Positions 54,181-63,694 of a DNA stretch of 64,000 nt are shown in pieces (positions within the stretch are counted from its first letter, which is position 1; every line of letters starts with the position of its first letter). The notes below the pieces were generated by a model. It worked only from the letters and a program-made list of their open reading frames with translations, was not told the DNA's origin and did no database searches. Position numbers and translations under genes: made by a program. Source of the stretch: Desulfurococcaceae archaeon (GTDB lineage Archaea > Thermoproteota > Thermoprotei_A > Sulfolobales > Desulfurococcaceae); NCBI GenBank assembly GCA_028275705.1, contig JAPWUD010000001.1, positions 62,001 through 126,000 on the forward strand, written 5' to 3'.

Positions 54181-55104
54181 CTATGGAGTCGCCATTTTTA
54201 AAACCCACTTCCAGTTTTCATCAACGTATTTCCTTACCTCGCTTAACACGTCGCTTGTAACACCTTTAAACCTACCTTGGTACTTTAAGTACTCCTCGAT
54301 TGGCTTTCTCCTAGATGGATCCTGGAATGGCCTACTAGGACCCGATATCACTAGTTTTCCATCCACATACTCATAGAGTATCCATAAACCAGTCTCAACA
54401 GCTAACTTAGCAACTCTAACTGTATACTGTGGGTCGAACCTCCAGCCTGGAGGGCATGGTGCGTGGATATGAATGAATCTAAAGCCCCTAGTATTCCTAG
54501 CCCTCTGTAGCTTACTGTACAAGTCGTGTGGATAGCCTACACTAGCTGTAGCCACATATGGAACACCATGAGCTATTAGTATTCTAGCAACATCTTTCTT
54601 ATTCTCGACTTTACCAGTTGGAGTAGTAGTTGTCCAAGCACCCTTAGGAGTTGCAGAACTCCTCTGAATACCCGTATTCATGTATGCTTCATTATCATAC
54701 ATTATATATATAAAGTCCTCGTTTCTCTCAGCTGCACCACTAAGAGAAGCCATTCCAATATCAGCCGTCCCTCCATCTCCAGCCCACGCTATAACGTGTA
54801 CATCGCTAACACCCCTTGCTTTTAGAGCTTGTGATATACCTGAAGCTACTGCTGCAGCAGATGCGAAAGGCACATGCACTATACTAGCTTTAATTGATTG
54901 ACCTGGGTATGTTCCTACAATAACTGATGTACAACAAGCTGGTATAACGAGGATTGCTTTCTCCCCGAAAACAGCTGAGATAACTTTCAGGGCCATTGGT
55001 ATTGGGCAACCGGGGCATGCGGCATCGCCTGGTAGTACCCCTTCTCTAGCATCGTGTGGTAGTGGTAGTCTCCTCCTCTCGAGACTCGTAGCCATAGCTC
55101 TCAC
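54181..55104 (-). CDS. porB: 2-oxoacid:ferredoxin oxidoreductase, beta subunit
   Basis: 307 aa TPP-binding subunit: CPGCP near residue 32 and a later Cys (IPACCTSVIVG, HAPCPPGW) bind a 4Fe-4S cluster, and GDGGTADIGMASLSG with IMYDNEAYMNTG is the TPP/Mg site. With alpha, gamma and delta it converts pyruvate (or a related 2-oxoacid) and CoA to acyl-CoA and reduced ferredoxin. Four separate genes point to the pyruvate-type enzyme. Overlaps porA by four bases. Confidence 0.93.
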   Translation of the reverse strand: MRAMATSLERRRLPLPHDAREGVLPGDAACPGCPIPMALKVISAVFGEKAILVIPACCTSVIVGTYPGQSIKASIVHVPFASAAAVASGISQALKARGVSDVHVIAWAGDGGTADIGMASLSGAAERNEDFIYIMYDNEAYMNTGIQRSSATPKGAWTTTTPTGKVENKKDVARILIAHGVPYVATASVGYPHDLYSKLQRARNTRGFRFIHIHAPCPPGWRFDPQYTVRVAKLAVETGLWILYEYVDGKLVISGPSRPFQDPSRRKPIEEYLKYQGRFKGVTSDVLSEVRKYVDENWKWVLKMATP

Positions 55105-56285
55105 CTCCTAACTTTCACCCATGCAAAGTAGTTTCTTGTTAATCTACCCTCCTCAATACTATCAATAAAGGACTTCACTATACCGTAGAAGTCATCTGAT
55201 GTAACATTTACACCCGCTATTCCAGCAACAATGTTAGCCATGTATGGTAAATTACTCGTATATAGTGAGAGGCCTGCCGCGAGATCAGTGTATATAGGCC
55301 CCCAAGCACCGAAACTTATTGCTCTATCAAATACTATGATCCCCTTCACACCCCTAACAACACTCCAAATGTCCTCTATGGGGAATGGCCTATAGAATCT
55401 CACCCTCAATACTCCAACAGGATACCCCTCACCCCTCAATTTCTCAACAGCCTCTATGAGGTCTCCACTCCAAGCCCCCATAGCCATGGCTATGTACTTT
55501 GCATCACTACACCAGTAACAGGAGATAAGGCCCCCATAACTCCTGCCAAAAATCCTTCCATACTCTTCATCAACCTCCCTCACTACTTTCTTAGCACTCT
55601 CCTGTGCCTCCTGTATAGCGTAGAACATGTCTTCAGTGTCCTCTGGGAATGTTAATCCCCCCAATCCCAGTGGCTCCGAGCCATCTATTACATATGGCTG
55701 CCTTCTCTCACCAAGCCATTGATCAACGAGGTCCTCATCAGGTATTTCAACAGGCATTGTTGTGTGTCCAAGTATAAAGCCTTCAATACCCAGCATTACG
55801 GGGAGGTATACTCTCGGGTCTTCACCAATTTTAAATGCTTGTAGCGTTAAGTCAAATGCTTCTTGATTATCCATAGCGTAAGCCATAACCCACCCTGCAT
55901 CCCGTTGATCTACGAAATCACTGTGGTCAGGCCATATATTCCACGGGGTATTAATAGTCCTAGACACTATGGCCATAACCAGCGGAGCTCTAGCCCTAGA
56001 AACCCAGTGGACGAATTCATGCATGTATAGCAGTCCCTGACTACTAGTTGCTGTAAAAGCCCTAGCTCCTGCAACAGCTGCGCCAAAGCAAGCTGCTAGT
56101 GCTGAGTGCTCCGACTCTACTCTAATCATCCTCGACTTCAACTCCCCACTCTCAATCATTTCCGCGAGTTTCTCAACTATTGTTGTCTGAGGCGTAATGG
56201 GGTATGCCGCGATAACCTCTGGTTTAGCTAGTTTCACAGCGTACGATATAGCGTGATTCCCTGTTAAAGCAATCTTCAACACCAC
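55101..56285 (-). CDS. porA: 2-oxoacid:ferredoxin oxidoreductase, alpha subunit
   Basis: About 394 aa beginning ALTGNHAISYAVKLAKPEVI, with YPITPQTTIVEKLAEM and the substrate-region VESEHSALAACFGAAVAGAR and TSSQGLLYMHE. It forms the active site with beta. GTG at 56285 (or 56282) is chosen; frames up to 56294 overlap porD. Third gene of the operon, which is transcribed in the order gamma, delta, alpha, beta. Confidence 0.94.
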   Translation of the reverse strand: MVLKIALTGNHAISYAVKLAKPEVIAAYPITPQTTIVEKLAEMIESGELKSRMIRVESEHSALAACFGAAVAGARAFTATSSQGLLYMHEFVHWVSRARAPLVMAIVSRTINTPWNIWPDHSDFVDQRDAGWVMAYAMDNQEAFDLTLQAFKIGEDPRVYLPVMLGIEGFILGHTTMPVEIPDEDLVDQWLGERRQPYVIDGSEPLGLGGLTFPEDTEDMFYAIQEAQESAKKVVREVDEEYGRIFGRSYGGLISCYWCSDAKYIAMAMGAWSGDLIEAVEKLRGEGYPVGVLRVRFYRPFPIEDIWSVVRGVKGIIVFDRAISFGAWGPIYTDLAAGLSLYTSNLPYMANIVAGIAGVNVTSDDFYGIVKSFIDSIEEGRLTRNYFAWVKVRR

Positions 56286-56286
56286 G

Positions 56287-56571
56287 CTAAACACCCCCTT
56301 CTGGAATCATTACTATTGCGTGAGTTGGGCAAACATCTACGCAGACACCGCAGCCCTTGCAGTAGTCATAGTTTATCACAGCCCCTGTCTCTGGCTCTAC
56401 TCTAATAACGTTCACTGGACAATAGATCTCACATTGATAGCACCTCGTACACTTCTCGTTGTTAACCACGGGCTTCATATTACGCCATAAACCAGTCCTC
56501 CCTGCCACACCTACAATGGGCTTTGAAACCGGGAGCTTGGCCCCCCCAACAGGCTTCACTACTTTAACCAC
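56287..56571 (-). CDS. porD: 2-oxoacid:ferredoxin oxidoreductase, delta subunit
   Basis: 94 aa with two 4Fe-4S binding motifs, CTRCYQCEIYCPVNVIRV and CKGCGVCVDVCPTHAIV, that carry electrons from the active site to ferredoxin. The N-terminal 40 residues are typical of archaeal PorD. It lies three bases after the gamma gene. Confidence 0.95.
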   Translation of the reverse strand: MVKVVKPVGGAKLPVSKPIVGVAGRTGLWRNMKPVVNNEKCTRCYQCEIYCPVNVIRVEPETGAVINYDYCKGCGVCVDVCPTHAIVMIPEGGV

Positions 56572-56574
56572 GAA

Positions 56575-57141
56575 TTACACCTCTCCAATACGTGTAGTCT
56601 CAGAGTATGCCTTCTTAACTGCCTCTACGTTTCTACCCCCTGTCTTCTCTCCAAAGTAGTCTATTATCGCCTTCTCAACACTACTCAGTGAAACAATCCC
56701 TGTTGCTGCAACTAGTGCTCCAAGCATTGGGGTATTTACAAGGGGCCACCCAGCTATGACTAAACCCAGCTCTTTCGCTACCTTCGTAGCATTTACAGCG
56801 TATACTAATGCCCTACCTCTCAATGATAAATAGTCTTTACTCACATCACTCCGTGCTGTATTCACAATGAGGAATCCACCGTCTCTAATAGTATACCTCT
56901 TAGCTACACCAAGCTCTAATAGGCTCTCATCGAGTACTACGAGTACATCTGCTTCACTAAACATACCGTGCTTCAATATAGGCCTATCACTGATCCTAGC
57001 GTATGCGGTTACGGGAGCACCCCTCCTCTCAGCCCCGAAGAATGGAAAGCTCTGCCCATACTTTGAATCGTAGATTGCGGCCTGTACTAGTATATTTGAT
57101 GCCGTCACTCCCCCCTGCCCTCCTCTCCCCAAGAAGATCAT
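56575..57141 (-). CDS. porG: 2-oxoacid:ferredoxin oxidoreductase, gamma subunit
   Basis: About 188 aa beginning MIFLGRGGQGGVTASNILVQ with the conserved SFPFFGAERRGAPV. It binds CoA or stabilises the complex. ATG at 57141 is about 26 bases from a TATA-like box (GTGTATATTG), suggesting a leaderless mRNA and making this the first gene of the operon; TTG 57153 is less likely. Confidence 0.94.
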   Translation of the reverse strand: MIFLGRGGQGGVTASNILVQAAIYDSKYGQSFPFFGAERRGAPVTAYARISDRPILKHGMFSEADVLVVLDESLLELGVAKRYTIRDGGFLIVNTARSDVSKDYLSLRGRALVYAVNATKVAKELGLVIAGWPLVNTPMLGALVAATGIVSLSSVEKAIIDYFGEKTGGRNVEAVKKAYSETTRIGEV

Positions 57142-57290
57142 TTCAACTAGCAATAATTACACCAATATACACGTATATACGGAGGGGATTTATATGTATG
57201 GAGAAGAATAAATACTATACTCCATAGAGACATTTTACTTATAAAGTATTAGTATTATTGAAGATTAAGTAGTGGATAAGGGGATTATAC

Positions 57291-57539
57291 ATGACTATTT
57301 ACTGGGATAGATGCGATTTATGTGGTCAATATAGGCCAACAAGTAAGTGTAGTCTATTCCCAGAAATCATGGTTGATGTGCATTGTTGCTTTGCATGTCC
57401 ATATAGAGGGGGTAAATGCAAAACACCAGTGTGGAGAGTTGAAACCCTAATACAACCCCAGATGAGCCGTAAGGGTTTGAGTGACAGAGAGAAGGAGAAG
57501 TTGTTAAAAGAACTCACTACACTCTTGAAGCCTAGTTAA
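57291..57539 (+). CDS. Cys-rich hypothetical protein
   Basis: 82 aa. The first half holds seven cysteines (CDLC at 8-11, C20, CCFAC at 32-36, C43), likely one or two metal sites; the second half is a helix with basic residues (LSDREKEKLLKELTTLLK). Preceded by GGGGAT and a TATAAAG box (about 57240). I do not recognise the family; a metal- or Fe-S-binding regulator near the oxidoreductase operon is only a guess. Confidence 0.7.
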   Translation: MTIYWDRCDLCGQYRPTSKCSLFPEIMVDVHCCFACPYRGGKCKTPVWRVETLIQPQMSRKGLSDREKEKLLKELTTLLKPS

Positions 57540-57540
57540 T

Positions 57541-58290
57541 CTATCCTCTTGGGACAATCCAGTATATTAGCTTCCCCCCTCCAAGATCATACTCTATCTT
57601 CATGGGTTTACCGGTATCAAATGATATTGTAACATTCTTAGACGCCGAGGCTGCTCTCGCAGCAACAACTAGCATATCTATACTATATGAAGAACTCGCT
57701 TTCTCAACACTAGAGGTTAGCATAATTAATGGAGCTCCTTCACGTAGAGTACACGAGTACTCCTTCTGCTGCTCAAAAGCCTTTACAACTACCGCTCCAT
57801 TTTCATATGAAAAAACAGCTTCTTCACCAACGAGTTTTAAATCCCCAATAATATCCTTAAAGTCCTCTGATAGTATCGTGAAGCTAACTGAGAGATCTAT
57901 CTTCAGCTCTGGAACAGGTTCAACGGGTCTTGGAACAATCGGTATACCAAACTCTCTCTCTACACCAGTCTTCCTATCTCTCAAAGCCATTACTAATTCA
58001 CCAGCCTCCTTATTTATCGTTAAGAATATAGAGTCGTTCCTCGTAGCCCTCCTCACAACTTTCTTAAGCTCCGTTGTTGGCACAATAAAGCTAGTCTCCT
58101 CCTCTACACTTAGTTCTTCAAACTCTAAACTAGGTATTGAGACAACTGCAAGCATTGTTTTATCGGGGGTTAAGACCTTGAAGTCTATACCATTACTTGT
58201 AACATAGAATGGAATTTCATCACTTAGTTTTACAAGAGCCTGAATAATCTTCTTAAACTTAGAGGCATTGGGGTAAGTAGCTTTAAACAA
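57541..58290 (-). CDS. pcn: DNA sliding clamp PCNA
   Basis: 249 aa with two clamp domains: MFKATYPNASKFKKII at the start, LAVVSIPSLEF, the interdomain loop PRPVEPVPELKIDLSVSF and a C-terminal DLGGGKLIYWIVPRG. Crenarchaea often have three PCNA genes forming a heterotrimer; only this one is here. TTG at 58290 directly after GGTGGGGAGG is preferred to 58302. Converges with the Cys-rich gene across one base. Confidence 0.95.
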   Translation of the reverse strand: MFKATYPNASKFKKIIQALVKLSDEIPFYVTSNGIDFKVLTPDKTMLAVVSIPSLEFEELSVEEETSFIVPTTELKKVVRRATRNDSIFLTINKEAGELVMALRDRKTGVEREFGIPIVPRPVEPVPELKIDLSVSFTILSEDFKDIIGDLKLVGEEAVFSYENGAVVVKAFEQQKEYSCTLREGAPLIMLTSSVEKASSSYSIDMLVVAARAASASKNVTISFDTGKPMKIEYDLGGGKLIYWIVPRG

Positions 58291-58449
58291 CCTCCCCACC
58301 AAAACTATATTTTCACATAGACCGGGATATATATAAGAGGTTTAAAACCAGGGAAGTAGGTATTTTAATAAACCAAGAACTGTATACAAGCGGATTTTAA
58401 ACTATGTTATTAGGTTCCGCCTCGATCCCCGGTTTCTATTGAGATAGAT

Positions 58450-58767
58450 CTAGCTCTTCTTTGCTTTCCTCGACACTCTCTTCTTCCCCTCCTTCCTCTT
58501 CGTAGTCTTAGGCTTCTTCGCCTTCTTCTTTTTCCCCCTCCTATGCTCTACGCTTTTAACCTCTTGTTTCACGGGTGAAATCAATGAGAATTCCTCGATT
58601 TTTGCTTCATTTCTCAATACTCTACGCCATAGCCTCGTAACATCTAGTAGGAGCTTCAATTGATCTAATACAACCTCTCCACCCTCCTCGACCTCCTCCT
58701 CTTCCTCCTCAACACCTACTTCTTCTTCCTCTTCCTCAACTTCTTTAGACTGCTCCTCGCCAATCAT
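58450..58767 (-). CDS. rpo13: RNA polymerase subunit Rpo13-like
   Basis: About 105 aa: an acidic N terminus of Glu runs (residues 8-28), a central helix-turn-helix (LDQLKLLLDVTRLWRRVLRN) and a Lys/Arg-rich tail. This charge layout and the LWxxxLRNxAKIEE helix match Rpo13 of Sulfolobus, the crenarchaeal-specific subunit that contacts downstream DNA. ATG at 58767 follows GGTGGTG by six bases. Low complexity of both tails limits certainty. Confidence 0.65.
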   Translation of the reverse strand: MIGEEQSKEVEEEEEEVGVEEEEEEVEEGGEVVLDQLKLLLDVTRLWRRVLRNEAKIEEFSLISPVKQEVKSVEHRRGKKKKAKKPKTTKRKEGKKRVSRKAKKS

Positions 58768-58838
58768 AAACACCACCAATCGATTGAAGGTAGTTTAGCT
58801 GATTATATATTTAACAACTTAAATAAATGGCCATTGTC

Positions 58839-60809
58839 TCATGGAGTAGTATTTAGCGTGGGGGACTTAAGTAATAATACCTCTTCTAAGCCCGTGGCGT
58901 GGACGATGTAAGCGTGTGGGGGTAATGTGCGTAGAACTCTAGATACTGCCAACTGCCTCTCCCTCGACTCTGCACCAGCTATTATTCTCGAAGCTTCTTC
59001 AATGCTCTTGGGATCATTCAATAGGAAGAATACGCGTAGTCCAGCATTATTTATTAATGCACGGGGTACACCGCGGATTTCTTGTGTAACCACGATTATG
59101 GAAAAACCAAACTTACGGCTCTCTGTGAATAGCCTAAGAAGTAACTCCCGTGAAAGTTTTCTCGGCATTAAACCCCTTGCCTCTTCGAAAACTACTTGAA
59201 TTCTCTCAGTTTTCTTTACTCTATACATCTCGCTGATCAATAGGTAAATCAGTGTATCAATGTATAATGCCCTCGCGAAATCGCTGGGCAATTTACTTAG
59301 ATCCACCACTATATTCCCCCTCATTAATTCATCTATACTAAGCCAGCCAAACTGCGGTAAGTTATCTCTTAGTAGTGTGAGATATGGGAGAACCCTATGA
59401 TACTCCGGCTTAGATGATAACAACTCCTCACATACCTTGACAAGATCTGCTAGAGAAGGAGGCTCTCTACTCCACGTGCTTGAATCACTATCAATAATCC
59501 CCCTAGATTCATACGTGTAGAAAATTAATTCCTCAAGCATTCTCCTCTGGAGGAGCCCAAGCTTGAAGACAGTTGAGACAACGTGTGATAGTTGAAGTGC
59601 TCTCTCACGCGGCGATGCCCTCCCTAAGTATAATGGGTTTAAAGCGTGTTTAGAGGCGTCTATAACCCTCCCCTCCCCAGTTCTCTCAACGAGGTCTCTA
59701 TACTCACCGTGGGGATCAATAACGATGAATCTAGACCCATACTTCCCCGTAGACTCCAGGATTAAGTGTTTGGACAATGTGGTCTTACCAGAGCCTGAAA
59801 CACCCACGACAACTACGTGTGGGGTATTTAAATCCTCTAATTTAACAAAAATACTCCCCCTACTCCTCCTCCAAACACATGGTTCAAAAACATGTTTCTC
59901 AGATTCCCCGCCACCTGCCACTAATCCCCCGCTACATACCAGGATTGATTCTAATTCACCAATGTATACTCCACCCCCAGCTCTATAAAACACTCTACTT
60001 GGAAACACAGAGACCTCCTTCACCGGGGATCCAAGGTAAGTGATCAATGGGGTTAACCCAAGTAAACCATACCCACTAGTAATACCTAGTATCAGTGCTT
60101 CCTGGTAGTGTAGGCAGCCACGTCGTATAAGCACAGGCAATAGTAGTATCGGTGGTATTATCATGGGTAAATAGTGGAAGTATCTATCCTCTACGATAAT
60201 GCCCATTCTCCCAAATAATATTAAAAGAACTAAGGTCGTGGAGAAAGAAACCGCGTGCGAAGCCAGCAGTGTAGGTAAGTAGCTAAACCTATTTAAACCC
60301 AGTGCTTTAGACTCCTTTACCTCCTCAATAAACCCCTTAATCTCACCTATGCCTGAGCCTTTAAACCACTTCGAGCTCCAAAACATGATCCGCGATATGA
60401 AGAGAAGTATAAAGAAAGAAATCCAAGCAGCTGCCTCGAGGATAAATAGGTACTGTGAGAAATCCCCCCACCCAGTAATTGATAATAAGAAGAAAAACGT
60501 ACACACCCTATTCAACAATGAAGTGGAGAGATCTAATGTCAGTGCAGAAACTATGAATATGTGAAAAGCTGAGAGAACTATGTAGGAGATAACCGCGAAG
60601 AGAGATGATTCGAGGAGGTGCGTGGCTGTATAAATGAAGCCGTGAAGTAGAGAAGTAGGCGTGGACTTTACAGTTTTTATAGCGAGGACTAGGTCCATGG
60701 AAAACACTATAGTGGCTAGAACGAGTGATACATTAATCAATAACATTGCAGTAGGCTTAATCCACTTTTTCGAATCAGTGTAATTCATTTCCATGCACTC
60801 ATAATCCAC
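58839..60809 (-). CDS. Membrane HerA/VirB4-like ATPase (CedB-like)
   Basis: 656 aa. Residues 17-260 contain about seven membrane segments; the rest is a HerA/FtsK-type ATPase with Walker A GVSGSGKTT (336-344), FIVIDPHGEYRDL and a second acidic strand (IQVVFEEARGLMPRKL). Soluble HerA pairs with NurA, which is absent here. The membrane-bound form recalls CedB, the motor of crenarchaeal DNA import, or a conjugation-like motor. No CedA is recognised in the window, so the role is inferred. Confidence 0.75.
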   Translation of the reverse strand: MDYECMEMNYTDSKKWIKPTAMLLINVSLVLATIVFSMDLVLAIKTVKSTPTSLLHGFIYTATHLLESSLFAVISYIVLSAFHIFIVSALTLDLSTSLLNRVCTFFFLLSITGWGDFSQYLFILEAAAWISFFILLFISRIMFWSSKWFKGSGIGEIKGFIEEVKESKALGLNRFSYLPTLLASHAVSFSTTLVLLILFGRMGIIVEDRYFHYLPMIIPPILLLPVLIRRGCLHYQEALILGITSGYGLLGLTPLITYLGSPVKEVSVFPSRVFYRAGGGVYIGELESILVCSGGLVAGGGESEKHVFEPCVWRRSRGSIFVKLEDLNTPHVVVVGVSGSGKTTLSKHLILESTGKYGSRFIVIDPHGEYRDLVERTGEGRVIDASKHALNPLYLGRASPRERALQLSHVVSTVFKLGLLQRRMLEELIFYTYESRGIIDSDSSTWSREPPSLADLVKVCEELLSSKPEYHRVLPYLTLLRDNLPQFGWLSIDELMRGNIVVDLSKLPSDFARALYIDTLIYLLISEMYRVKKTERIQVVFEEARGLMPRKLSRELLLRLFTESRKFGFSIIVVTQEIRGVPRALINNAGLRVFFLLNDPKSIEEASRIIAGAESRERQLAVSRVLRTLPPHAYIVHATGLEEVLLLKSPTLNTTP

Positions 60810-60857
60810 AATTTTTAATCTACTTTACAAATCTTATAACTATGGTTTGCTCAAACT

Positions 60858-63683
60858 ATGGATTTTACCAATGTCGCGAAGTGTTTAAAGGAGCTTGGAT
60901 ACGAGAGGCTCACAGAGCTACAGAAGAAGAGCCTTCTCGAAGTTGCCAGAGGAGATCGCTCCGTAGTAATAGTGGCTCCCACTGGTAGTGGTAAAACCGA
61001 GGCTGCTGTCTTCCCAGTAATGGCTAGAATAGTAGCTGAGAGGAGGCAGCCCATTGCCGCTATTTATATAACTCCATTAAGGGCCCTCAATAGGGATATT
61101 GAGCGTAGATTGAAATTAATTGCTAAGTGCTTTGGACTAGACGTTGGCGTGAGACATGGTGATACCCCATCTTCTATAAGGAGGAGTATTACTGAGAATC
61201 CACCACACATATTAATCACTACTCCTGAGACGCTGAATTATATAGTGATCAACGAGCAGTTAAAAAAGTACATGGCTAACCTAGAGTTCATCATAGTAGA
61301 TGAATTTAGGGATCTCATAGAGAGTAAAAGGGGTTTACTAGCTTTAACAACTATTTATCTACTCGAGAAGATTCTAGGTAAAAGAATAAATATCATTGCA
61401 TTATCAGCCACTCTATATGATGAAGATGCAGCGAAGAAAATACTTGGATTGTATAGTGGAGACGAGGTCTTAGTTATAAAAGATCCCTCCTTGAGGAGAT
61501 TTGATATAGAAGTCTCTATCCCTACGTGTAGTAGCGAGTTATGTAGGAAGATATTGGGGGATTTAGATGATGAAAAACTATCTGCTAGATTAACAGAGAT
61601 CTTTGAGAGAGCAATTAAAGAGAAGCATATCCTAGTCTTCACAAACACCCGTACACTTGCTGAGAGCCTGGGGGCATTATTGAGGAGTTTATCGGAGAAA
61701 CTAAAACTAGGACTTCAAGTTGATGTACACCATGGTAGTCTATCCAGGCAACATAGAGAGAGAGTTGAAAGAGAATTCAGGGAGAGAAAGCTAAACGTTC
61801 TTGTCTCCACGTCGAGCCTCGAGCTAGGTATTGATATTGGACATGTCGACTATGTTGTTCAATACATGTCTCCGAGGCAGGTGGTAAGGGTTGTTCAGAG
61901 GATTGGGAGAAGCCGCCATAGACTTGGAGATGTGAGTAGAGGGGAGATCGTTACAACTAGTAATCCACTACACATGCTTGAATCATGTATTATAGCTACG
62001 AGGGCGATGAATGGGGATCTAGAGAAGGAGATCATATTGTCTAAACCCCTCGACGTCTTAGCTTACGCTTTATCTCTATATGTTTACCTCCACCCAGAGG
62101 GGGTTTCAACAAGCGAAGTTTACGAAGCGATCAGAAAACACCCTCTCTTCACAGAGCTAAGCATAGAGGAATTTAGAGAGGTATTAGAGTACCTAGTCTA
62201 CACGCGGATCATTAGAGAACTAGGTGGAAGACTATACCCTACGAGGAAGACAAGACTCTACATATACAAGACGTCCATGATACCTTCAACAATAGATGTA
62301 CAAGTAGTAGAGGTTGGAAGCGGTAGGAGAGTTGGCTCACTAGATGAAGAATACGTAGTAGTAAACCTCAGCCCTGGAGACATAATAGTACTCGCTGGTA
62401 GACCGTGGAGAATTATTAGCTATGATGAAACAGAGAGGAAACTATACGTAGAGCCCGCTGGAATTTCAGAGGAGGTTGTAATACCACACTGGGAGGGTGA
62501 GAACATCCCCGTTGAATACGAGACTGCTCAAAGCGTTGGCTTGCTAGTTAAGTACTACAAGGAGAAAGGCGCACTCCCCGAGTTTATCAATAAAGTCTTA
62601 GCTGGGAAAGCCCATGATCAGGGGCTTGAAGCCCTCCGTTCTCTAGGTGATACTGACAGCATATTTGTCGACTACATTGGGGAATTCAACTTGATCATTA
62701 TTAATGTTTACGGGGGATCTAAAGTAAACTCCTTGATAAGAGACCTAGTTAAGTATGTTTTAAAGACCCAATACCCTTACATCAAGGTTACAGCTAACTC
62801 AACGCCATACACTATATTAATCCAATTACATGGCCCACTAGTTGGGGTTGGTAAAACACCTGTTGAAGTAGTACATGAAGTAGTAAAAGAGCTCTGGAGG
62901 TACTCCACCCGGGAAACCATAGAGAGAGTTGCGAGAGAGAGTAGTCAATTCCTGTGGAGGATCTACCAGGTAGCTCAGCGCTTTGGGGCAATAACACCTG
63001 AAACTACACATGTAAATAAACGACTCTTAGAAGCATTCTCCGATACAGTTATTGGTAAGGAAGCATTGAAGGAAGTACTTGTAAGAGACTACGATATATC
63101 CTCCTACATGGATCTAGCTGAGAGGATTAAGCAGGGTAGAATAGGGGTTTATTTAAGGAGATATGAGAAGCTCCAAGAACACCACATACTATTACTCAGC
63201 TACATTGAGCTACCTGTTTTAAGAGAACTACCACCACTAGACACATCTACATTCATGGAGAAACTCCTCAAGAGACGCGTCACAATACTCTGCTTGAGGT
63301 GTGGTTACTATAGAGAGGGCAGAGTCGAGGAATTCATGAAAATGAGCAAGTTTACTTGTCCTAAATGCAACTACGCCACTCTCACACTTGTAAAGGGTGA
63401 TGTCCACGCAGAACTAGAGGTCGTTGGAAAACTCAGAAGAGGAGAGAAGCTGACTCCCGAGGAGAGGAAAATACATGAGGATTTAGTTCAGAGAGCGGTC
63501 CTACTCTACAACTATGGAGATAAAGCACTACTAGCTCTTTCAACACCGGGCGTGGGATCTCGAGACGCTGCAAGGATCATAAATAGCTACATTAACGGTG
63601 CAGACTTACTTCAACTACTCTACGAGTACGAGAAGAGGTTTATCAAGATAAAGAAGTACCTTAAGGAGAGGGAGGGTAAGTGA
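60858..63683 (+). CDS. Lhr-type superfamily 2 helicase
   Basis: 941 aa. Motif I is APTGSGKT (40-47), motif Ia TPLRAL, motif II DEFR (148-151) in place of DEAH/DEIH, motif III SAT, and motif VI QRIGRSRHR. After the two RecA domains come a winged helix and the Lhr-core beta domain, then a C-terminal zinc site (CLRCGYYREG ... CPKCN at about 815-850) and a helix-hairpin-helix-like end. Lhr proteins unwind DNA or hybrids during repair. ATG at 60858 follows a TATA-like CTTATAAC. Confidence 0.88.
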   Translation: MDFTNVAKCLKELGYERLTELQKKSLLEVARGDRSVVIVAPTGSGKTEAAVFPVMARIVAERRQPIAAIYITPLRALNRDIERRLKLIAKCFGLDVGVRHGDTPSSIRRSITENPPHILITTPETLNYIVINEQLKKYMANLEFIIVDEFRDLIESKRGLLALTTIYLLEKILGKRINIIALSATLYDEDAAKKILGLYSGDEVLVIKDPSLRRFDIEVSIPTCSSELCRKILGDLDDEKLSARLTEIFERAIKEKHILVFTNTRTLAESLGALLRSLSEKLKLGLQVDVHHGSLSRQHRERVEREFRERKLNVLVSTSSLELGIDIGHVDYVVQYMSPRQVVRVVQRIGRSRHRLGDVSRGEIVTTSNPLHMLESCIIATRAMNGDLEKEIILSKPLDVLAYALSLYVYLHPEGVSTSEVYEAIRKHPLFTELSIEEFREVLEYLVYTRIIRELGGRLYPTRKTRLYIYKTSMIPSTIDVQVVEVGSGRRVGSLDEEYVVVNLSPGDIIVLAGRPWRIISYDETERKLYVEPAGISEEVVIPHWEGENIPVEYETAQSVGLLVKYYKEKGALPEFINKVLAGKAHDQGLEALRSLGDTDSIFVDYIGEFNLIIINVYGGSKVNSLIRDLVKYVLKTQYPYIKVTANSTPYTILIQLHGPLVGVGKTPVEVVHEVVKELWRYSTRETIERVARESSQFLWRIYQVAQRFGAITPETTHVNKRLLEAFSDTVIGKEALKEVLVRDYDISSYMDLAERIKQGRIGVYLRRYEKLQEHHILLLSYIELPVLRELPPLDTSTFMEKLLKRRVTILCLRCGYYREGRVEEFMKMSKFTCPKCNYATLTLVKGDVHAELEVVGKLRRGEKLTPEERKIHEDLVQRAVLLYNYGDKALLALSTPGVGSRDAARIINSYINGADLLQLLYEYEKRFIKIKKYLKEREGK

Positions 63684-63694
63684 GTATACAGTGC

